A stretch of 64,000 nucleotides of DNA from Gemmatimonadota bacterium (GCA_040388535.1 JAZKBR010000004.1:186001-250000); one strand, 5' to 3'; shown: positions 47,275 to 55,717, numbered from the stretch's first letter. Notes: generated by a model not told the origin, from the letters alone. Program-made: numbers and translations.

Positions 47275-49618
47275 GCTCCAGCGAAGCGCGCAGGCGACCC
47301 ACGGCCTGTTCCACTTCGGTGTCGGTCAAGGTGCGGTCGGTGGCGCGGAATACGAGTCGAACGGCCACACTGCGGGTGCCTTCGGGAAGCGAGGCACCTC
47401 GATATTCGTCGACCACGGTGACCGACTCGAGCCCCTGGCGCTTGCCCCGGGATTCGAGCATCGCCGTGATCTCGATGACCGGACGGGCGACCGGGACCAG
47501 GAGTGCCAGGTCACGGGTGCTCGCCGGGTACGCCGGCGTTTCGCGGAAGCCCGCAACCGGCCGGCCCGCTTCGGCCACCGCCACCTCGCCGACATAGACA
47601 GCTGTCGCCCAGGGCGGTGCGTCGGCCGACGCCGGTGCACAGCGCCCGACGACTTCGCCGGACTGGCCCCGGGCGATCCACGCCCCCCCGTCAACTTGAA
47701 CCGTTGCTTCGGGTTGCGCCAGAGCCACGAGCCGTTCGAAGAGTGCGCGGGCGTCCCATGCATCCCAGGGCGCCGACTTTCCTGCCGCGGACCAGTGAGC
47801 CGGTTGCCGAGAGCCGGTCACGGCGAACGCGGCGTGCAGCGACTCGGTCGGCGGCGATCCCGCTGCCACGTGATTGAAGGTGGTGCCGACTTCGAAGAGA
47901 CGCACATCGCCGACCTGGTTCGCCCAGTTGCTCTCGACGTGATGCACCAGCGAAGGCACCAGCGTTGACCGTAGCGAACCGTGCTCGGCGGAGAGGGGGT
48001 TGAGCAGTCGGGGCGCGATGTCGTGGGACTCGTTCACCATCGGCAGCGTCATCACTTCCGAGAGGCCGAGCGCGGCCAGTCCGATGCGAACCCGCGCTGC
48101 GGCGCCCCAACCCGCATCGTCGCTGCGGTGACCGGGTCGGAACGGGCGCAAGTCGATCGGGATATTTTCATAGCCGTGCAGCCGCGCGATCTCCTCGACG
48201 AGATCGATTTCGGTCGTGATGTCCGGACGCCAGCCGGGAACATCCACGGCAATACGCTGATCGTCCGGCTTGCTGACCACCGTCGCGCCGATCGCGACGA
48301 GGTGCTTCTCGATCTCGATCCACGGCAAGGTGACACCGAGCACCTGCGCCACCCGTGCGGGACGGAGGAAAATGCGCGGCGGAAACGCGGGCACCGGCGT
48401 GCAATCCACTGTGTCACCGCCGAGCTGCCCGCCGGCCACGGTAATGATCATCCGGATACAACGACGGAACGCGTCGACGGCACCCCACCGGTCGGTCCCG
48501 CGCTCGAAGCGTTGTGAAGCATCGGTCGAGAGCCCTGCGGCACGACGCGCCTTTCGGACGTGCGACGGTTCGAACCAGGCGCACTCGAGGAAGATATCCG
48601 TGGTGGCATCGGTGACTTCGGTGTCCCGGCCGCCCATCACTCCGGCGATGCCAATCACTCGCTCGGCATCGGCGATGACCAGCGCGCCCTCGGCGAGCGG
48701 TCGGGCCACACCATCAAGCGTGGTCACCGACTCGCCAGCGTGGGCCGCACGCGCCATGATCGCGGGCCCGCGCAATGTCGCGGCGTCATAAGCGTGTGTG
48801 GGCTGATTGAGCTCGAGCAGGATGTAGTTGCTGACATCAACCACGTTATTGATTGATCGCGACCCGACGCTCTCGAGCCGACGCCGCAACCACTCCGGCG
48901 AAGGTCCGACCTTCACGCCGCGGATCACGGCGCCGAGGAACCGGCCACAACCGGCGTCGGCGACGGCGACGCGAATCCCGCCAACGACGGCTTCATCAGC
49001 GTATCGCACCGGGGTCGGCAAATCGACACCGACGAGATCCGGAATCTCCGGGAGGCGATACGGAATGCCGTAGGATGTCGCCAACTCGCGCGCGACCCCC
49101 TTGTGTCCCAACAGGTCGGGGCGATTCGGGGTGACGTCGATCTCCAGCTGCTCGTCGCCGGCATCGAGCACGTTCACCAGTGGCGTACCCGGCGCCGCAT
49201 CGGTGTCGAGCGTCAGCAGGCCATCGTGGTCCTGGCCCAGCCCGAGTTCGCGGGCCGAACAGAGCATTCCCTCCGACAATTCTCCCCGCAACTTCCGCTT
49301 CTCGATCACGAGGCCGCCGGGCATCGTCGTGCCCAGGCGCGCGAACGGATATTTCGCGCCAGCCACGACGTTGGGCGCCCCGCAGACCACGCTGAACAAG
49401 GCGCCGCTTCCGTCGTCGACGGTTGTGACGCGCAACTTGTCGGCGTTGGGATGCGGCCGCACGTCGGTCACCAGACCCACCACGAACGCGCCCAGATCGG
49501 CGCCCACGGGCACGATCGCGTCAACCGGTGCGCCAAGCATGGCAAGGCGTGCCGCCACATCGCGCGCCTCGAGCGGGCGGCGAAGAAATGCTTCGAGCCA
49601 GCGACGAGAGACCTTCAT
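47243..49618 (-). CDS. pheT: Phenylalanine-tRNA ligase beta subunit
   Basis: Large subunit of the (alpha-beta)2 synthetase, with tRNA-binding and editing domains. It has 791 residues: N-terminal EMAP-like tRNA-binding domain (VGADLGAFVVGLVTDVRPHPNADKLRV), B3/B4 editing domain, B5 domain (LRPARVAQVLGVTLPWIEIEKHLVAIGA), the catalytic-like core (EIDLVEEIARLHGYENIPIDLR), and the ferredoxin-fold anticodon-binding end (GFRETPAYPASTRDLALLVP). ATGA overlap with pheS. Confidence 0.96.
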   Translation of the reverse strand: MKVSRRWLEAFLRRPLEARDVAARLAMLGAPVDAIVPVGADLGAFVVGLVTDVRPHPNADKLRVTTVDDGSGALFSVVCGAPNVVAGAKYPFARLGTTMPGGLVIEKRKLRGELSEGMLCSARELGLGQDHDGLLTLDTDAAPGTPLVNVLDAGDEQLEIDVTPNRPDLLGHKGVARELATSYGIPYRLPEIPDLVGVDLPTPVRYADEAVVGGIRVAVADAGCGRFLGAVIRGVKVGPSPEWLRRRLESVGSRSINNVVDVSNYILLELNQPTHAYDAATLRGPAIMARAAHAGESVTTLDGVARPLAEGALVIADAERVIGIAGVMGGRDTEVTDATTDIFLECAWFEPSHVRKARRAAGLSTDASQRFERGTDRWGAVDAFRRCIRMIITVAGGQLGGDTVDCTPVPAFPPRIFLRPARVAQVLGVTLPWIEIEKHLVAIGATVVSKPDDQRIAVDVPGWRPDITTEIDLVEEIARLHGYENIPIDLRPFRPGHRSDDAGWGAAARVRIGLAALGLSEVMTLPMVNESHDIAPRLLNPLSAEHGSLRSTLVPSLVHHVESNWANQVGDVRLFEVGTTFNHVAAGSPPTESLHAAFAVTGSRQPAHWSAAGKSAPWDAWDARALFERLVALAQPEATVQVDGGAWIARGQSGEVVGRCAPASADAPPWATAVYVGEVAVAEAGRPVAGFRETPAYPASTRDLALLVPVARPVIEITAMLESRGKRQGLESVTVVDEYRGASLPEGTRSVAVRLVFRATDRTLTDTEVEQAVGRLRASLERELDVTLRST

Positions 49619-50679
49619 CGGCCAAGTCCCCCGAACTGCGTCAGGAAGCGCATGTCGCCACCATAAAGCAGGCGGATGTCGGGCAGTGCATAACGCTGCA
49701 TGGCAATCCGTTGTGGTCCCATGCCGAAGGCGAAGCCGGTGAATCGCTCGGGGTCGACGTCGCAGTTACGCAAGACGTTTTCGTGCACCATGCCGCACCC
49801 GAGAATCTCCATCCAGCCAGTGCCCTTGCAGGCGCTGCATCCGGAGCCGCCACAGATCGCGCAGCCGACGTCCATTTCGGCCGACGGCTCAGTGAACGGA
49901 AAGAACGACGGGCGGAACCGCACGCGCGTATCGCTGCCGAGGAACTTGCGGGCGAAATGCGCCAGCGTCGCCTTGAGGTCGACGAAGGTGATCCCTTCGT
50001 CCACAGCGAGCCCTTCGATCTGCGAGAACGCGGGCGCGTGCGACGCATCGAATGGATCGTTGCGATAGACGATCCCGGGAATCACCACGCGGTACGGCGG
50101 CGGTCCGGCCTGCATGACCCGCACCTGTACCGGCGAGGTGTGGGTCCGCAAGAGCAAGCGGTCACCCACGCCACGCTCGACGCCGAGCGGGTCGAGGTAG
50201 AGCGTGTCGTGCATGTCCATCGCGGGATGATCGGGCGGAAAGTTGAGTGCACCGAAGTTGAGCGCCTCGCTCTCGACTTCCGGACCCAGCGCCACCGTGA
50301 AGCCAAGGCCGGCGAAGATCGACACGATCTCCTCGACCACCAGCGTGACGGGATGGCGCGTCCCTTCCCAGGTGGACCGGCCCGGCATCGAAAGATCGAC
50401 GGCCGTCGGATCGTGGGCGGTGCCGGCTTCGGCAATGGTCGCGCGGCGCGCAGCAAAGGCACCCTCGAAGTCGCTCTTCAGCTGATTGAGCGCGCCGCCG
50501 AGCAGCCGCTTCTCCTCGATCGGGAGCGCGGCCAGCGCCTTGAGCTGATGCGTCAGGGCGCCCTGCTTCCGGCCGAGGATCGCAATCTCCTCGGCCTCGA
50601 GGGCGGTGGCATCGAGAGTGGCAACCGCCGCGAGGCGGTCACGCAATGGTTGCAGCGTCGGGTGGTCGGACACGGGCAC
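49615..50679 (-). CDS. pheS: Phenylalanine-tRNA ligase alpha subunit
   Basis: Catalytic class II synthetase subunit charging tRNA-Phe. It has 354 residues from a GTG at 50679; an N-terminal coiled coil is followed by motif 2-like RLLLRTHTSPVQVRVM...PYRVVIPGIVYRNDPFDASHAPAFSQIEG, FRPSFFPFTEPSAEMDV and the motif 3 GFAFGMGPQRIAMQRYALPDIR. An insert with four cysteines (CAICGGSGCSACKGTGW) is seen in many bacterial PheS proteins. 91 nt after rplT, with a terminator-like hairpin in between. Confidence 0.96.
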   Translation of the reverse strand: MPVSDHPTLQPLRDRLAAVATLDATALEAEEIAILGRKQGALTHQLKALAALPIEEKRLLGGALNQLKSDFEGAFAARRATIAEAGTAHDPTAVDLSMPGRSTWEGTRHPVTLVVEEIVSIFAGLGFTVALGPEVESEALNFGALNFPPDHPAMDMHDTLYLDPLGVERGVGDRLLLRTHTSPVQVRVMQAGPPPYRVVIPGIVYRNDPFDASHAPAFSQIEGLAVDEGITFVDLKATLAHFARKFLGSDTRVRFRPSFFPFTEPSAEMDVGCAICGGSGCSACKGTGWMEILGCGMVHENVLRNCDVDPERFTGFAFGMGPQRIAMQRYALPDIRLLYGGDMRFLTQFGGLGR

Positions 50680-50702
50680 GCGGGCTCCGGACAGGAACTG
50701 CG

Positions 50703-50746
50703 AAAAACCGGCGTGGGGCCGCCCGTACAGCGACGGCCGGCCCCAC
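50703..50746 (-). terminator. Hairpin with U-run between rplT and pheS
   Basis: GTGGGGCCG (50713-50721) pairs with CGGCCCCAC (50738-50746), 9 bp, and the 16-nt loop can pair further (CGT/ACG). In the minus direction GCCGG and TTTTT (50703-50707) follow, ending 23 nt before the pheS GTG. It either ends the infC-rpmI-rplT message or attenuates pheST. Confidence 0.6.
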
Positions 50747-50770
50747 GAGAGTCACGTCAAAGCGGGTGCA

Positions 50771-51127
50771 TCACCCCTGGTGCGACTTCGCGACCTCGGC
50801 CAGCTTCGCGAACGCGTCGGCATCATTCACGGCGAGGTCGGCGAGCACCTTGCGGTTGATTTCGACGCCGGCCTGCTTGAGGCCGAACATCAGGCGCGAG
50901 TAGGACATCTCGTGCATCCGTGCCGCCGCGCCGATGCGCGTGATCCACAGGGTCCGGAAGTCGCCCTTCTTCTTGCGACGATCGCGGTAGGCGTATGCCA
51001 TACCCCGTTCGACGTTTTCCTTGGCGGCCTTGTAGAGCTTGCTCCGGGCGCCGAAGCCGCCCTTCGCGGCCTCCATGATCTTCTTCTTGCGGGCGTGGTG
51101 GGCTGGCCCGTTGGTTACGCGTGGCAT
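50771..51127 (-). CDS. rplT: 50S ribosomal protein L20
   Basis: Large-subunit assembly protein and, in many bacteria, the autoregulator of the infC operon. It has 118 residues: [50 protein letters not shown] (shown in runs of the family), [28 protein letters not shown] and a C-terminal [19 protein letters not shown]. 12 nt after rpmI. Confidence 0.97.
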   Translation of the reverse strand: MPRVTNGPAHHARKKKIMEAAKGGFGARSKLYKAAKENVERGMAYAYRDRRKKKGDFRTLWITRIGAAARMHEMSYSRLMFGLKQAGVEINRKVLADLAVNDADAFAKLAEVAKSHQG

Positions 51128-51139
51128 GGTCTACTCTCC

Positions 51140-51334
51140 TCAGGCCTGAAGCAGCTTGATGGTACGACGATAGTCGGCGGAGCTCACCAGCGCTGACTTG
51201 CCCAGCTGGTTCTTCCGCTTGGTCGTCTTCTTCGTCAGGATGTGACGCTTGTTGGCGCGGCCGCGCTTGATCTTTCCCGTGCCGGTCAACTTGAAGCGCT
51301 TCATCGCTGCGCGCTTGGTCTTCTGCTTTGGCAT
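51140..51334 (-). CDS. rpmI: 50S ribosomal protein L35
   Basis: 64-residue basic large-subunit protein, [20 protein letters not shown] then [21 protein letters not shown], the standard L35 sequence. Lies between infC (30-nt gap) and rplT. Confidence 0.97.
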   Translation of the reverse strand: MPKQKTKRAAMKRFKLTGTGKIKRGRANKRHILTKKTTKRKNQLGKSALVSSADYRRTIKLLQA

Positions 51335-51364
51335 GCTCGTCTCCGTTTCCGTGCGGCCCCGCGC

Positions 51365-51853
51365 TTATTTCGGCGCGAGCACCATGATCATGTTACGTCC
51401 GTCGAGCTTGGCGTCCTGCTCGACCTTGCCGATGTCGGCGAGGGCTGCGGCCACGCGGTCGAGGACCGCCTTCCCCAGCTCCGTGTGCGCAATCTGTCGA
51501 CCGCGGAACATCATCGTCACCTTCACCTTGTTCCCTTCACCCAGGAACTCCCGGGCGTGGCGGGTCTTGAAGTCGAAGTCGTGGTCGTCGATGCCCGGCC
51601 GGTACTTCACTTCCTTCAGGTGAATCACGTGCTGCTTCTTCTTGGCCGCCCGTGCTGCCTTGGCCTCTTCGAACTTGAACTTTCCGTAGTCCATGATCTT
51701 GACCACGGGGGGGCGGGCCATCGGGGCGACCTCGACGAGGTCGAGACCGCGCTCTACCGCCGCCGCCAGCGCCTCTTCAATCGAGAGTACGCCGAGTTGT
51801 TCCCCTTCCGCAGTCACCACGCGAACCGGCGAAATCCGGATCTGCCGATTCAC
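51365..51853 (-). CDS. infC: Translation initiation factor IF-3
   Basis: Keeps ribosomal subunits apart and proofreads the initiation codon. The start is the GTG at 51853 (VNRQIRISPVRVVTAEGEQLG), giving 162 residues; upstream in-frame sequence passes through the terminator in the leader and has no ATG. Blocks: LDLVEVAPMARPPVVKIMDYGKFKFE, the basic linker KAARAAKKKQH, and the C-domain KEVKYRPGIDDHDFDFK, FLGEGNKVKVTMMFRGRQIAHTE. Shine-Dalgarno is weak, in line with infC usually starting poorly for autoregulation. Confidence 0.96.
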   Translation of the reverse strand: MNRQIRISPVRVVTAEGEQLGVLSIEEALAAAVERGLDLVEVAPMARPPVVKIMDYGKFKFEEAKAARAAKKKQHVIHLKEVKYRPGIDDHDFDFKTRHAREFLGEGNKVKVTMMFRGRQIAHTELGKAVLDRVAAALADIGKVEQDAKLDGRNMIMVLAPK

Positions 51854-51913
51854 TCGAACCCGACGCTCACGCTCGAAGCTGGACAGTGGGCCATTCCCTC
51901 GTTGGAGACCAGT

Positions 51914-51947
51914 AAAAAAAGGACACCCCACCGGTGGCGGGGTGTCC
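51914..51947 (-). promoter_or_regulatory. Intrinsic terminator in the infC leader (probable attenuator of infC-rpmI-rplT)
   Basis: On the minus strand GGACACCCC, a 9-nt loop and GGGGTGTCC (plus 51921-51947) form a perfect 9-bp stem directly followed by seven T (51914-51920). It is about 60 nt upstream of the infC GTG and about 105 nt after the predicted transcription start, so it must be read through for infC expression. Upstream in the same leader are a GAGTGG-GAAA-CCACTC hairpin (about 52030-52045) and a CACGCC/GGCGTG stem (about 51962-51976). The layout parallels the L20-controlled infC leaders of Firmicutes. Confidence 0.75.
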
Positions 51948-52059
51948 GTAGAGGCGCACCGCACGCCCGGAGGCGTGGATGCTTATGACTCTTCGGACCC
52001 ATTCGCCATCTCCTGCCGGCTCGGGGTGGAGTGGTTTCCCACTCGCTTGAACGGGGGGC

Positions 52060-52088
52060 AAATTAGGGGTGCGGGATCGTTGAGTCAA
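52060..52088 (-). promoter_or_regulatory. Strong sigma70-like promoter of infC-rpmI-rplT
   Basis: Minus strand TTGACT (52083-52088), 17-nt spacer, TAATTT (52060-52065). The -35 overlaps the stop codon of the upstream lipoprotein gene. The start near 52053 gives a leader of about 200 nt. Confidence 0.7.
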
Positions 52089-53311
52089 GGGTGCGGCGTT
52101 CCAACCTGCAAGGCGCTCTTCCCAGCCGGACCAGGGCCGGAACGATGCTCGATTCGATACACCCGTATCACGGGCTCGTCCTGATCGTCGCTCACCAAGG
52201 CGTAGACGCGGTCCCGCGTCCAGGCGAGGTGGAACGGAGTCACCGCTTCGAACACCGCAGGGACCGAACCGAGAGGGGCCCCCTCGGGGTCAAAGACATC
52301 CCAGTGATCCTCCCATCCGGACGGCCCGGGCCGCAACACCCAGAGGTCACCCATTCCGTCGAAAGCGAAGAAATTCCACAGCGGATAGTCGCGCGGAATC
52401 GAGTCGACCAAAGTCCCCGGTTTCAACCTGGCTTCGCGCTCGTATCGACCGCCAGCTTCGCGTCGAACCGCGTCGCTCACCGCGAATGCCCGCCCCGGAC
52501 TGGCGAGCTCGACACTTCGAGAGGTGTCCGCCCCCCAGCCGAACGTGATCCGGGAGCGGTCCTGGTCACCCCAGACCATCTGACCGCCATGATCGAACCG
52601 AATGATGCGGCGGGGAGAAAACGGGAGGCTCACCCCTGCGACATATCGAGGCAGGCTTCCGGGGTCGATCACCATTGAGTCCAGCAGAGTCCCGTCCAGC
52701 CGGTAGCGATAGTAGGTGCCACACCGCAGCATCGCATTTCCGCAACGCGCCGCACCGATCGACCCGCGAGGCGCGGCCCCTGGAATGGCAATCCGCCCAC
52801 TGTCATCCACGGCGATTGGATACAAGACGTTGAACTGTGATGGCCACTCACGGACGAGGGTGCCATTAGGCGCATAGATCGACACCCGGCGGTGATTCAT
52901 GTCTTGCACAATCAGCGTGTCACGCCAGATCGCAATCGCCGGGCTCCGGAACTCCCCCGGACCGTCGCCGAGACGGCCACGGGTGCCAGCGAAGGAACCG
53001 TCCGGATTGTAGACCTTGATCGACATCGGGGAGAGGTCAACGACGAAAATCCGGCCTCTGGAGTCCACGGCGATGTGAAGGGGTGCACCAAGCTGCGAGC
53101 CCTCCCGGTCACTGCCCTTGATCTCCCGCTCGAGTACGAGCCGCCAGCCTGCGTTTCCCTCCCAGGGGGCGGATGCGCCTTCTTCCGCAAGCGCACCGGG
53201 CGTCAGGGCGGGAGCCGGCTGAGCCTTACGTGCCCGTTGATCCGCCTGACAGGCCGCCGACGCGCCCACGATGCCGAAGAGCAGGGCGTATCGAAAAACC
53301 CACGAAGCCAT
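52085..53311 (-). CDS. Six-bladed beta-propeller lipoprotein of unknown function
   Basis: 408 residues with a lipoprotein-type signal (basic Arg7, hydrophobic core ALLFGIVGAS, lipobox-like SAAC with Cys21). The mature part has NHL/6-bladed-propeller strand repeats: GAPLHIAVDSRGRIFVVDLSPMSIKVYNPDGSF, SPAIAIWRDTLIVQDMNHRRVSIYAPNGTLV, LYPIAVDDSGRIAI and NFFAFDGMGDLWVLRPGP (four visible blades). Many such lipoproteins occur in Gemmatimonadota and Bacteroidota with no assigned role. It starts immediately after the TAA of the metallo-hydrolase gene (TAAATG), so the two are probably co-transcribed. Confidence 0.8.
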   Translation of the reverse strand: MASWVFRYALLFGIVGASAACQADQRARKAQPAPALTPGALAEEGASAPWEGNAGWRLVLEREIKGSDREGSQLGAPLHIAVDSRGRIFVVDLSPMSIKVYNPDGSFAGTRGRLGDGPGEFRSPAIAIWRDTLIVQDMNHRRVSIYAPNGTLVREWPSQFNVLYPIAVDDSGRIAIPGAAPRGSIGAARCGNAMLRCGTYYRYRLDGTLLDSMVIDPGSLPRYVAGVSLPFSPRRIIRFDHGGQMVWGDQDRSRITFGWGADTSRSVELASPGRAFAVSDAVRREAGGRYEREARLKPGTLVDSIPRDYPLWNFFAFDGMGDLWVLRPGPSGWEDHWDVFDPEGAPLGSVPAVFEAVTPFHLAWTRDRVYALVSDDQDEPVIRVYRIEHRSGPGPAGKSALQVGTPHP

Positions 53312-54223
53312 TTATTCGGACTGAGGAGATGAGAGGGGTCGGGGAATGCGTTCGGAGAGCTCAGTTCCCCTCTCACCGGCCACCAGGCGGCCACCCACCG
53401 TGTCCGCGTCGTGCGTGAACACGATCTGCCACCCCTCGGCCATACCGCGGTAGAAGAGCGCTCGCTTGCTCTCCATCGTCCGCAGCGGCTCGACGTCGTA
53501 TCCCATGATCCATGGCAACGGGAGATGATGTGCCGTGGGCACCACATCGGCCGGAAAGAGAAGTGCCTCTCCCGCACTCTCGATCAGGACGGTGAGATGC
53601 CACGGCACATGCCCCGGGGTCACCATGACGCGCACCCCAGGGACGACCGTACCAGCCGGCCCCTCGAGGAAGCGGAACTTCCCTGCCTCAGCGAGTGGGA
53701 GGAAGTTGTCCGGCAGGTAGCTCGCCTGAGTCCGCTCATTGGTGTGGGTGGCCCATTCGAATTCGCGGCGATGGGTGACATAAGTCGCGTTCGGGAACGA
53801 CGCCTGGATCCGTCGCTCCGGATCATCTGCCGCAATGAAGGTGTTCCCGCCCGCGTGATCGAAATGCAGATGGGTATTCAGCACCGTTGTGATATCTGCG
53901 GGCGTGTGTCCGAGCAGCGCGAGCGAATCTTCCAGAGTGGTGCGGCCGCCGGCTCCGCTGTTCTCGACCCCATAGATGTCGCGGAACTTCTCCCCTTCCT
54001 TGTTGCCGAGCGCCGTCTCGACCAGTACCAGGCCATCGTCGTGCTCGATCAACAGGGCCCGCATCGCCAGCGGAATCCGATTCCGGGCATCCGGGGCCAG
54101 CCGCCGCTCCCAGAGCGGCTTCGGCACCACCCCGAACATCGCGCCGCCATCGAGCCGCTGCAGTCCACCTTCGAGAGTGTGCACTGTGAGTCGGCCGATG
54201 GTGCGCGTGGTCACGCCGCTCAT
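53312..54223 (-). CDS. MBL-fold metallo-hydrolase
   Basis: Metallo-beta-lactamase-fold hydrolase of 303 residues from the ATG at 54223 (ATGA overlap with the exonuclease gene). Zinc motif THLHFDHAGG (H118, H120, D122, H123), later metal ligands in VMVTPGHVPWHLTVLIE and PADVVPTAHH, and FTHDAD near the end. Resembles lactonase or generic hydrolase branches; the substrate is not predictable. No signal peptide. Confidence 0.88.
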   Translation of the reverse strand: MSGVTTRTIGRLTVHTLEGGLQRLDGGAMFGVVPKPLWERRLAPDARNRIPLAMRALLIEHDDGLVLVETALGNKEGEKFRDIYGVENSGAGGRTTLEDSLALLGHTPADITTVLNTHLHFDHAGGNTFIAADDPERRIQASFPNATYVTHRREFEWATHTNERTQASYLPDNFLPLAEAGKFRFLEGPAGTVVPGVRVMVTPGHVPWHLTVLIESAGEALLFPADVVPTAHHLPLPWIMGYDVEPLRTMESKRALFYRGMAEGWQIVFTHDADTVGGRLVAGERGTELSERIPRPLSSPQSE

Positions 54224-55038
54224 AGCGGCAACTCCCTGACCGGCGTCCGGTGCATCACCTCGAGTTCGGCAAGCGTGCGTGCTCCCTTCTCGCGCGCAGT
54301 GCCGAGCAGGCGCTGCAGCAACATCCCGGTGACAACAGCATCGCCGGCCGCACGGTGCCGCGCCGAGAACTCGAGTCCGAACCGTACCGCGAGCGCGCCG
54401 AGCGAGTACGACGGCTCGTTGCGCACCAGCCGGCGAGCGAGCCGCACGGTGCACAGCCGCGGTCCATCCAGGGCAAGATCGCGGCTGCGCTTCACTTCGG
54501 CGCCGACGAATCCCCAGTCGAAGCGGGCGTTGTGCGCAACGAACACACGTCCCGCCAGCGCCGCCACGACCTGATCGGCGATCTCGTTGAACGGCGGAGC
54601 AGTACTCACCATGGCATCGCTGATCCCGGTGAGTTCCGTGATGCGCGAGGGAATGGGGCGGCCGGGATTGACCAGGGAATCGAAGACGACTTCACGACGC
54701 GCACCTTCGACGACCACCACAGCAATCTCGGTGATGCGGTCATCGCCGACCGCGTGCATTCCCGTCGTCTCGACGTCGACGACCGCGAACGCGCACTCTT
54801 CGAGGAGGGGCGAGCCGTGGGCGACGGCCACCAGCGACCACAAACCACTCGCCTGCTGCCGGACCCGAGGATCGGAACCGAGCAACGCGGTTGCAAGTCT
54901 TTCGGCGACGGCCGTCGGTGCATTCGGCAGCCCCAGCACCCGCAGCGCGAGGGCATCGGCGCCCAGCGGACCCGCGCGCAGCAACTCGATGGCGCGCTCG
55001 ACCAGCGTGCCATTGGGATGTGCCGTGAGTCCGATCAC
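54220..55038 (-). CDS. DEDDh 3'-5' exonuclease (DnaQ family)
   Basis: 272 residues. The exonuclease domain starts near residue 83: VVDVETTG (D88, E90), then LTGISDAMV, FVAHNARFDWGFV, and the closing H..AGDAVVTGMLLQRLL with the catalytic His and Asp. About 80 residues precede the exonuclease domain (APTAVAERLATALLGSDPRVRQQASGLW), resembling a small winged-helix-like region also found in some DinG or GIY-YIG related exonucleases. Could be a Pol III epsilon-like proofreader or a repair nuclease. 7 nt after rex. Confidence 0.88.
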   Translation of the reverse strand: MIGLTAHPNGTLVERAIELLRAGPLGADALALRVLGLPNAPTAVAERLATALLGSDPRVRQQASGLWSLVAVAHGSPLLEECAFAVVDVETTGMHAVGDDRITEIAVVVVEGARREVVFDSLVNPGRPIPSRITELTGISDAMVSTAPPFNEIADQVVAALAGRVFVAHNARFDWGFVGAEVKRSRDLALDGPRLCTVRLARRLVRNEPSYSLGALAVRFGLEFSARHRAAGDAVVTGMLLQRLLGTAREKGARTLAELEVMHRTPVRELPL

Positions 55039-55045
55039 TGCTGCC

Positions 55046-55681
55046 TCATGTGTGCACTCGATGCTGAAGCGAATACGAGAGTGTTTCGAGTTCGATGGCG
55101 AGATTGACGTTCTTCACGTCGACACCATCGGGGACCTGCAGCTGCACCGGGGCGAAGGACAGAATCGCGGTGACACCAACCGCGACCAGTCGATCCACCA
55201 GCCCCTGCGCCGGATCGCCCGGCGTCACCAGGATGGCAATATCGACGCGTTCGTCCCGGACCACCGCTTCGAGTCGCGAGACATCCTGAATCTCGAGACT
55301 TCCCCAGGTCCGACCGATCTTGGCGGGGTCCTTGTCCACCACCGCCACGATGTCGAAGCCACGGGCGCTGAATCCGGAGAACTTGACCAGCGCCCCGGCC
55401 AGTCGCCCGGCGCCGACCAGAATGACGCGATACCTGCGCACCAGCCCGAGGATCTCGCGAAGGCGCTCGGCGAGCGCGTGTACATCATAGCCGAGCCCAC
55501 GCTTGCCGAACGACCCGAAGAAGGAGAGGTCCTTCCTGACCTGCGCCGAGGTGGTGCCGGCGCGCCGGGCCAGTGCTTCGGAGGACAGGGTATCGCGCCC
55601 CTGATGATCGAACTCTTCGAGGAAGCGCAGGTAGATCGCCAGGCGGCGAACGGTCGAGTCGGCAATCTTGCGCGGCAGCAT
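55046..55681 (-). CDS. rex: Redox-sensing transcriptional repressor Rex
   Basis: Binds DNA when NADH/NAD is low and releases it when NADH rises. It has 211 residues: an N-terminal winged helix (TVRRLAIYLRFLEEFDHQG...SSEALARRAGTTSAQVRKDLSFFGSFGKRGLGYDV, in blocks) and a Rossmann domain with VILVGAGRLAGAL, then the domain-swapped C-terminal helix (NLAIELETLSYSLQH). A Rex operator directly abuts the start codon, so it should repress itself. Following exonuclease and hydrolase genes may share the control. Confidence 0.96.
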   Translation of the reverse strand: MLPRKIADSTVRRLAIYLRFLEEFDHQGRDTLSSEALARRAGTTSAQVRKDLSFFGSFGKRGLGYDVHALAERLREILGLVRRYRVILVGAGRLAGALVKFSGFSARGFDIVAVVDKDPAKIGRTWGSLEIQDVSRLEAVVRDERVDIAILVTPGDPAQGLVDRLVAVGVTAILSFAPVQLQVPDGVDVKNVNLAIELETLSYSLQHRVHT

Positions 55682-55699
55682 TTGTGAAATGTTTCACGA
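55682..55699. promoter_or_regulatory. Rex operator (TTGTGAA-N4-TTCACGA)
   Basis: TTGTGAA (55682-55688), spacer ATGT, TTCACGA (55693-55699): an 18-bp site with one mismatch in the right half, matching the established Rex consensus TTGTGAAnnnnTTCACAA. It touches the rex ATG (55679-55681) and overlaps the predicted -10 box. Confidence 0.85.
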
Positions 55700-55717
55700 G
55701 CAGGGGGTCCGGGGCAA
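55688..55717 (-). promoter_or_regulatory. Possible rex promoter giving a leaderless mRNA
   Basis: Minus strand TTGCCC (55712-55717), 18-nt spacer, AACATT (55688-55693), then only 6 nt to the A of the rex ATG. There is no room for a Shine-Dalgarno site because the operator fills the gap. The -10 match is modest. Confidence 0.4.

Noticed and set aside
50747-50790. T-box or phenylalanine leader peptide before pheS
   Set aside because: No T-box sequence and no run of Phe codons; the only short frame (Met-His-Pro-Leu) has no Phe.
51983-52009. Eight-codon leader peptide (ATG at 52009) in the infC leader
   Set aside because: GGAG directly touches its ATG, too close for initiation; the ATG 7 nt further on is better spaced and was reported instead.
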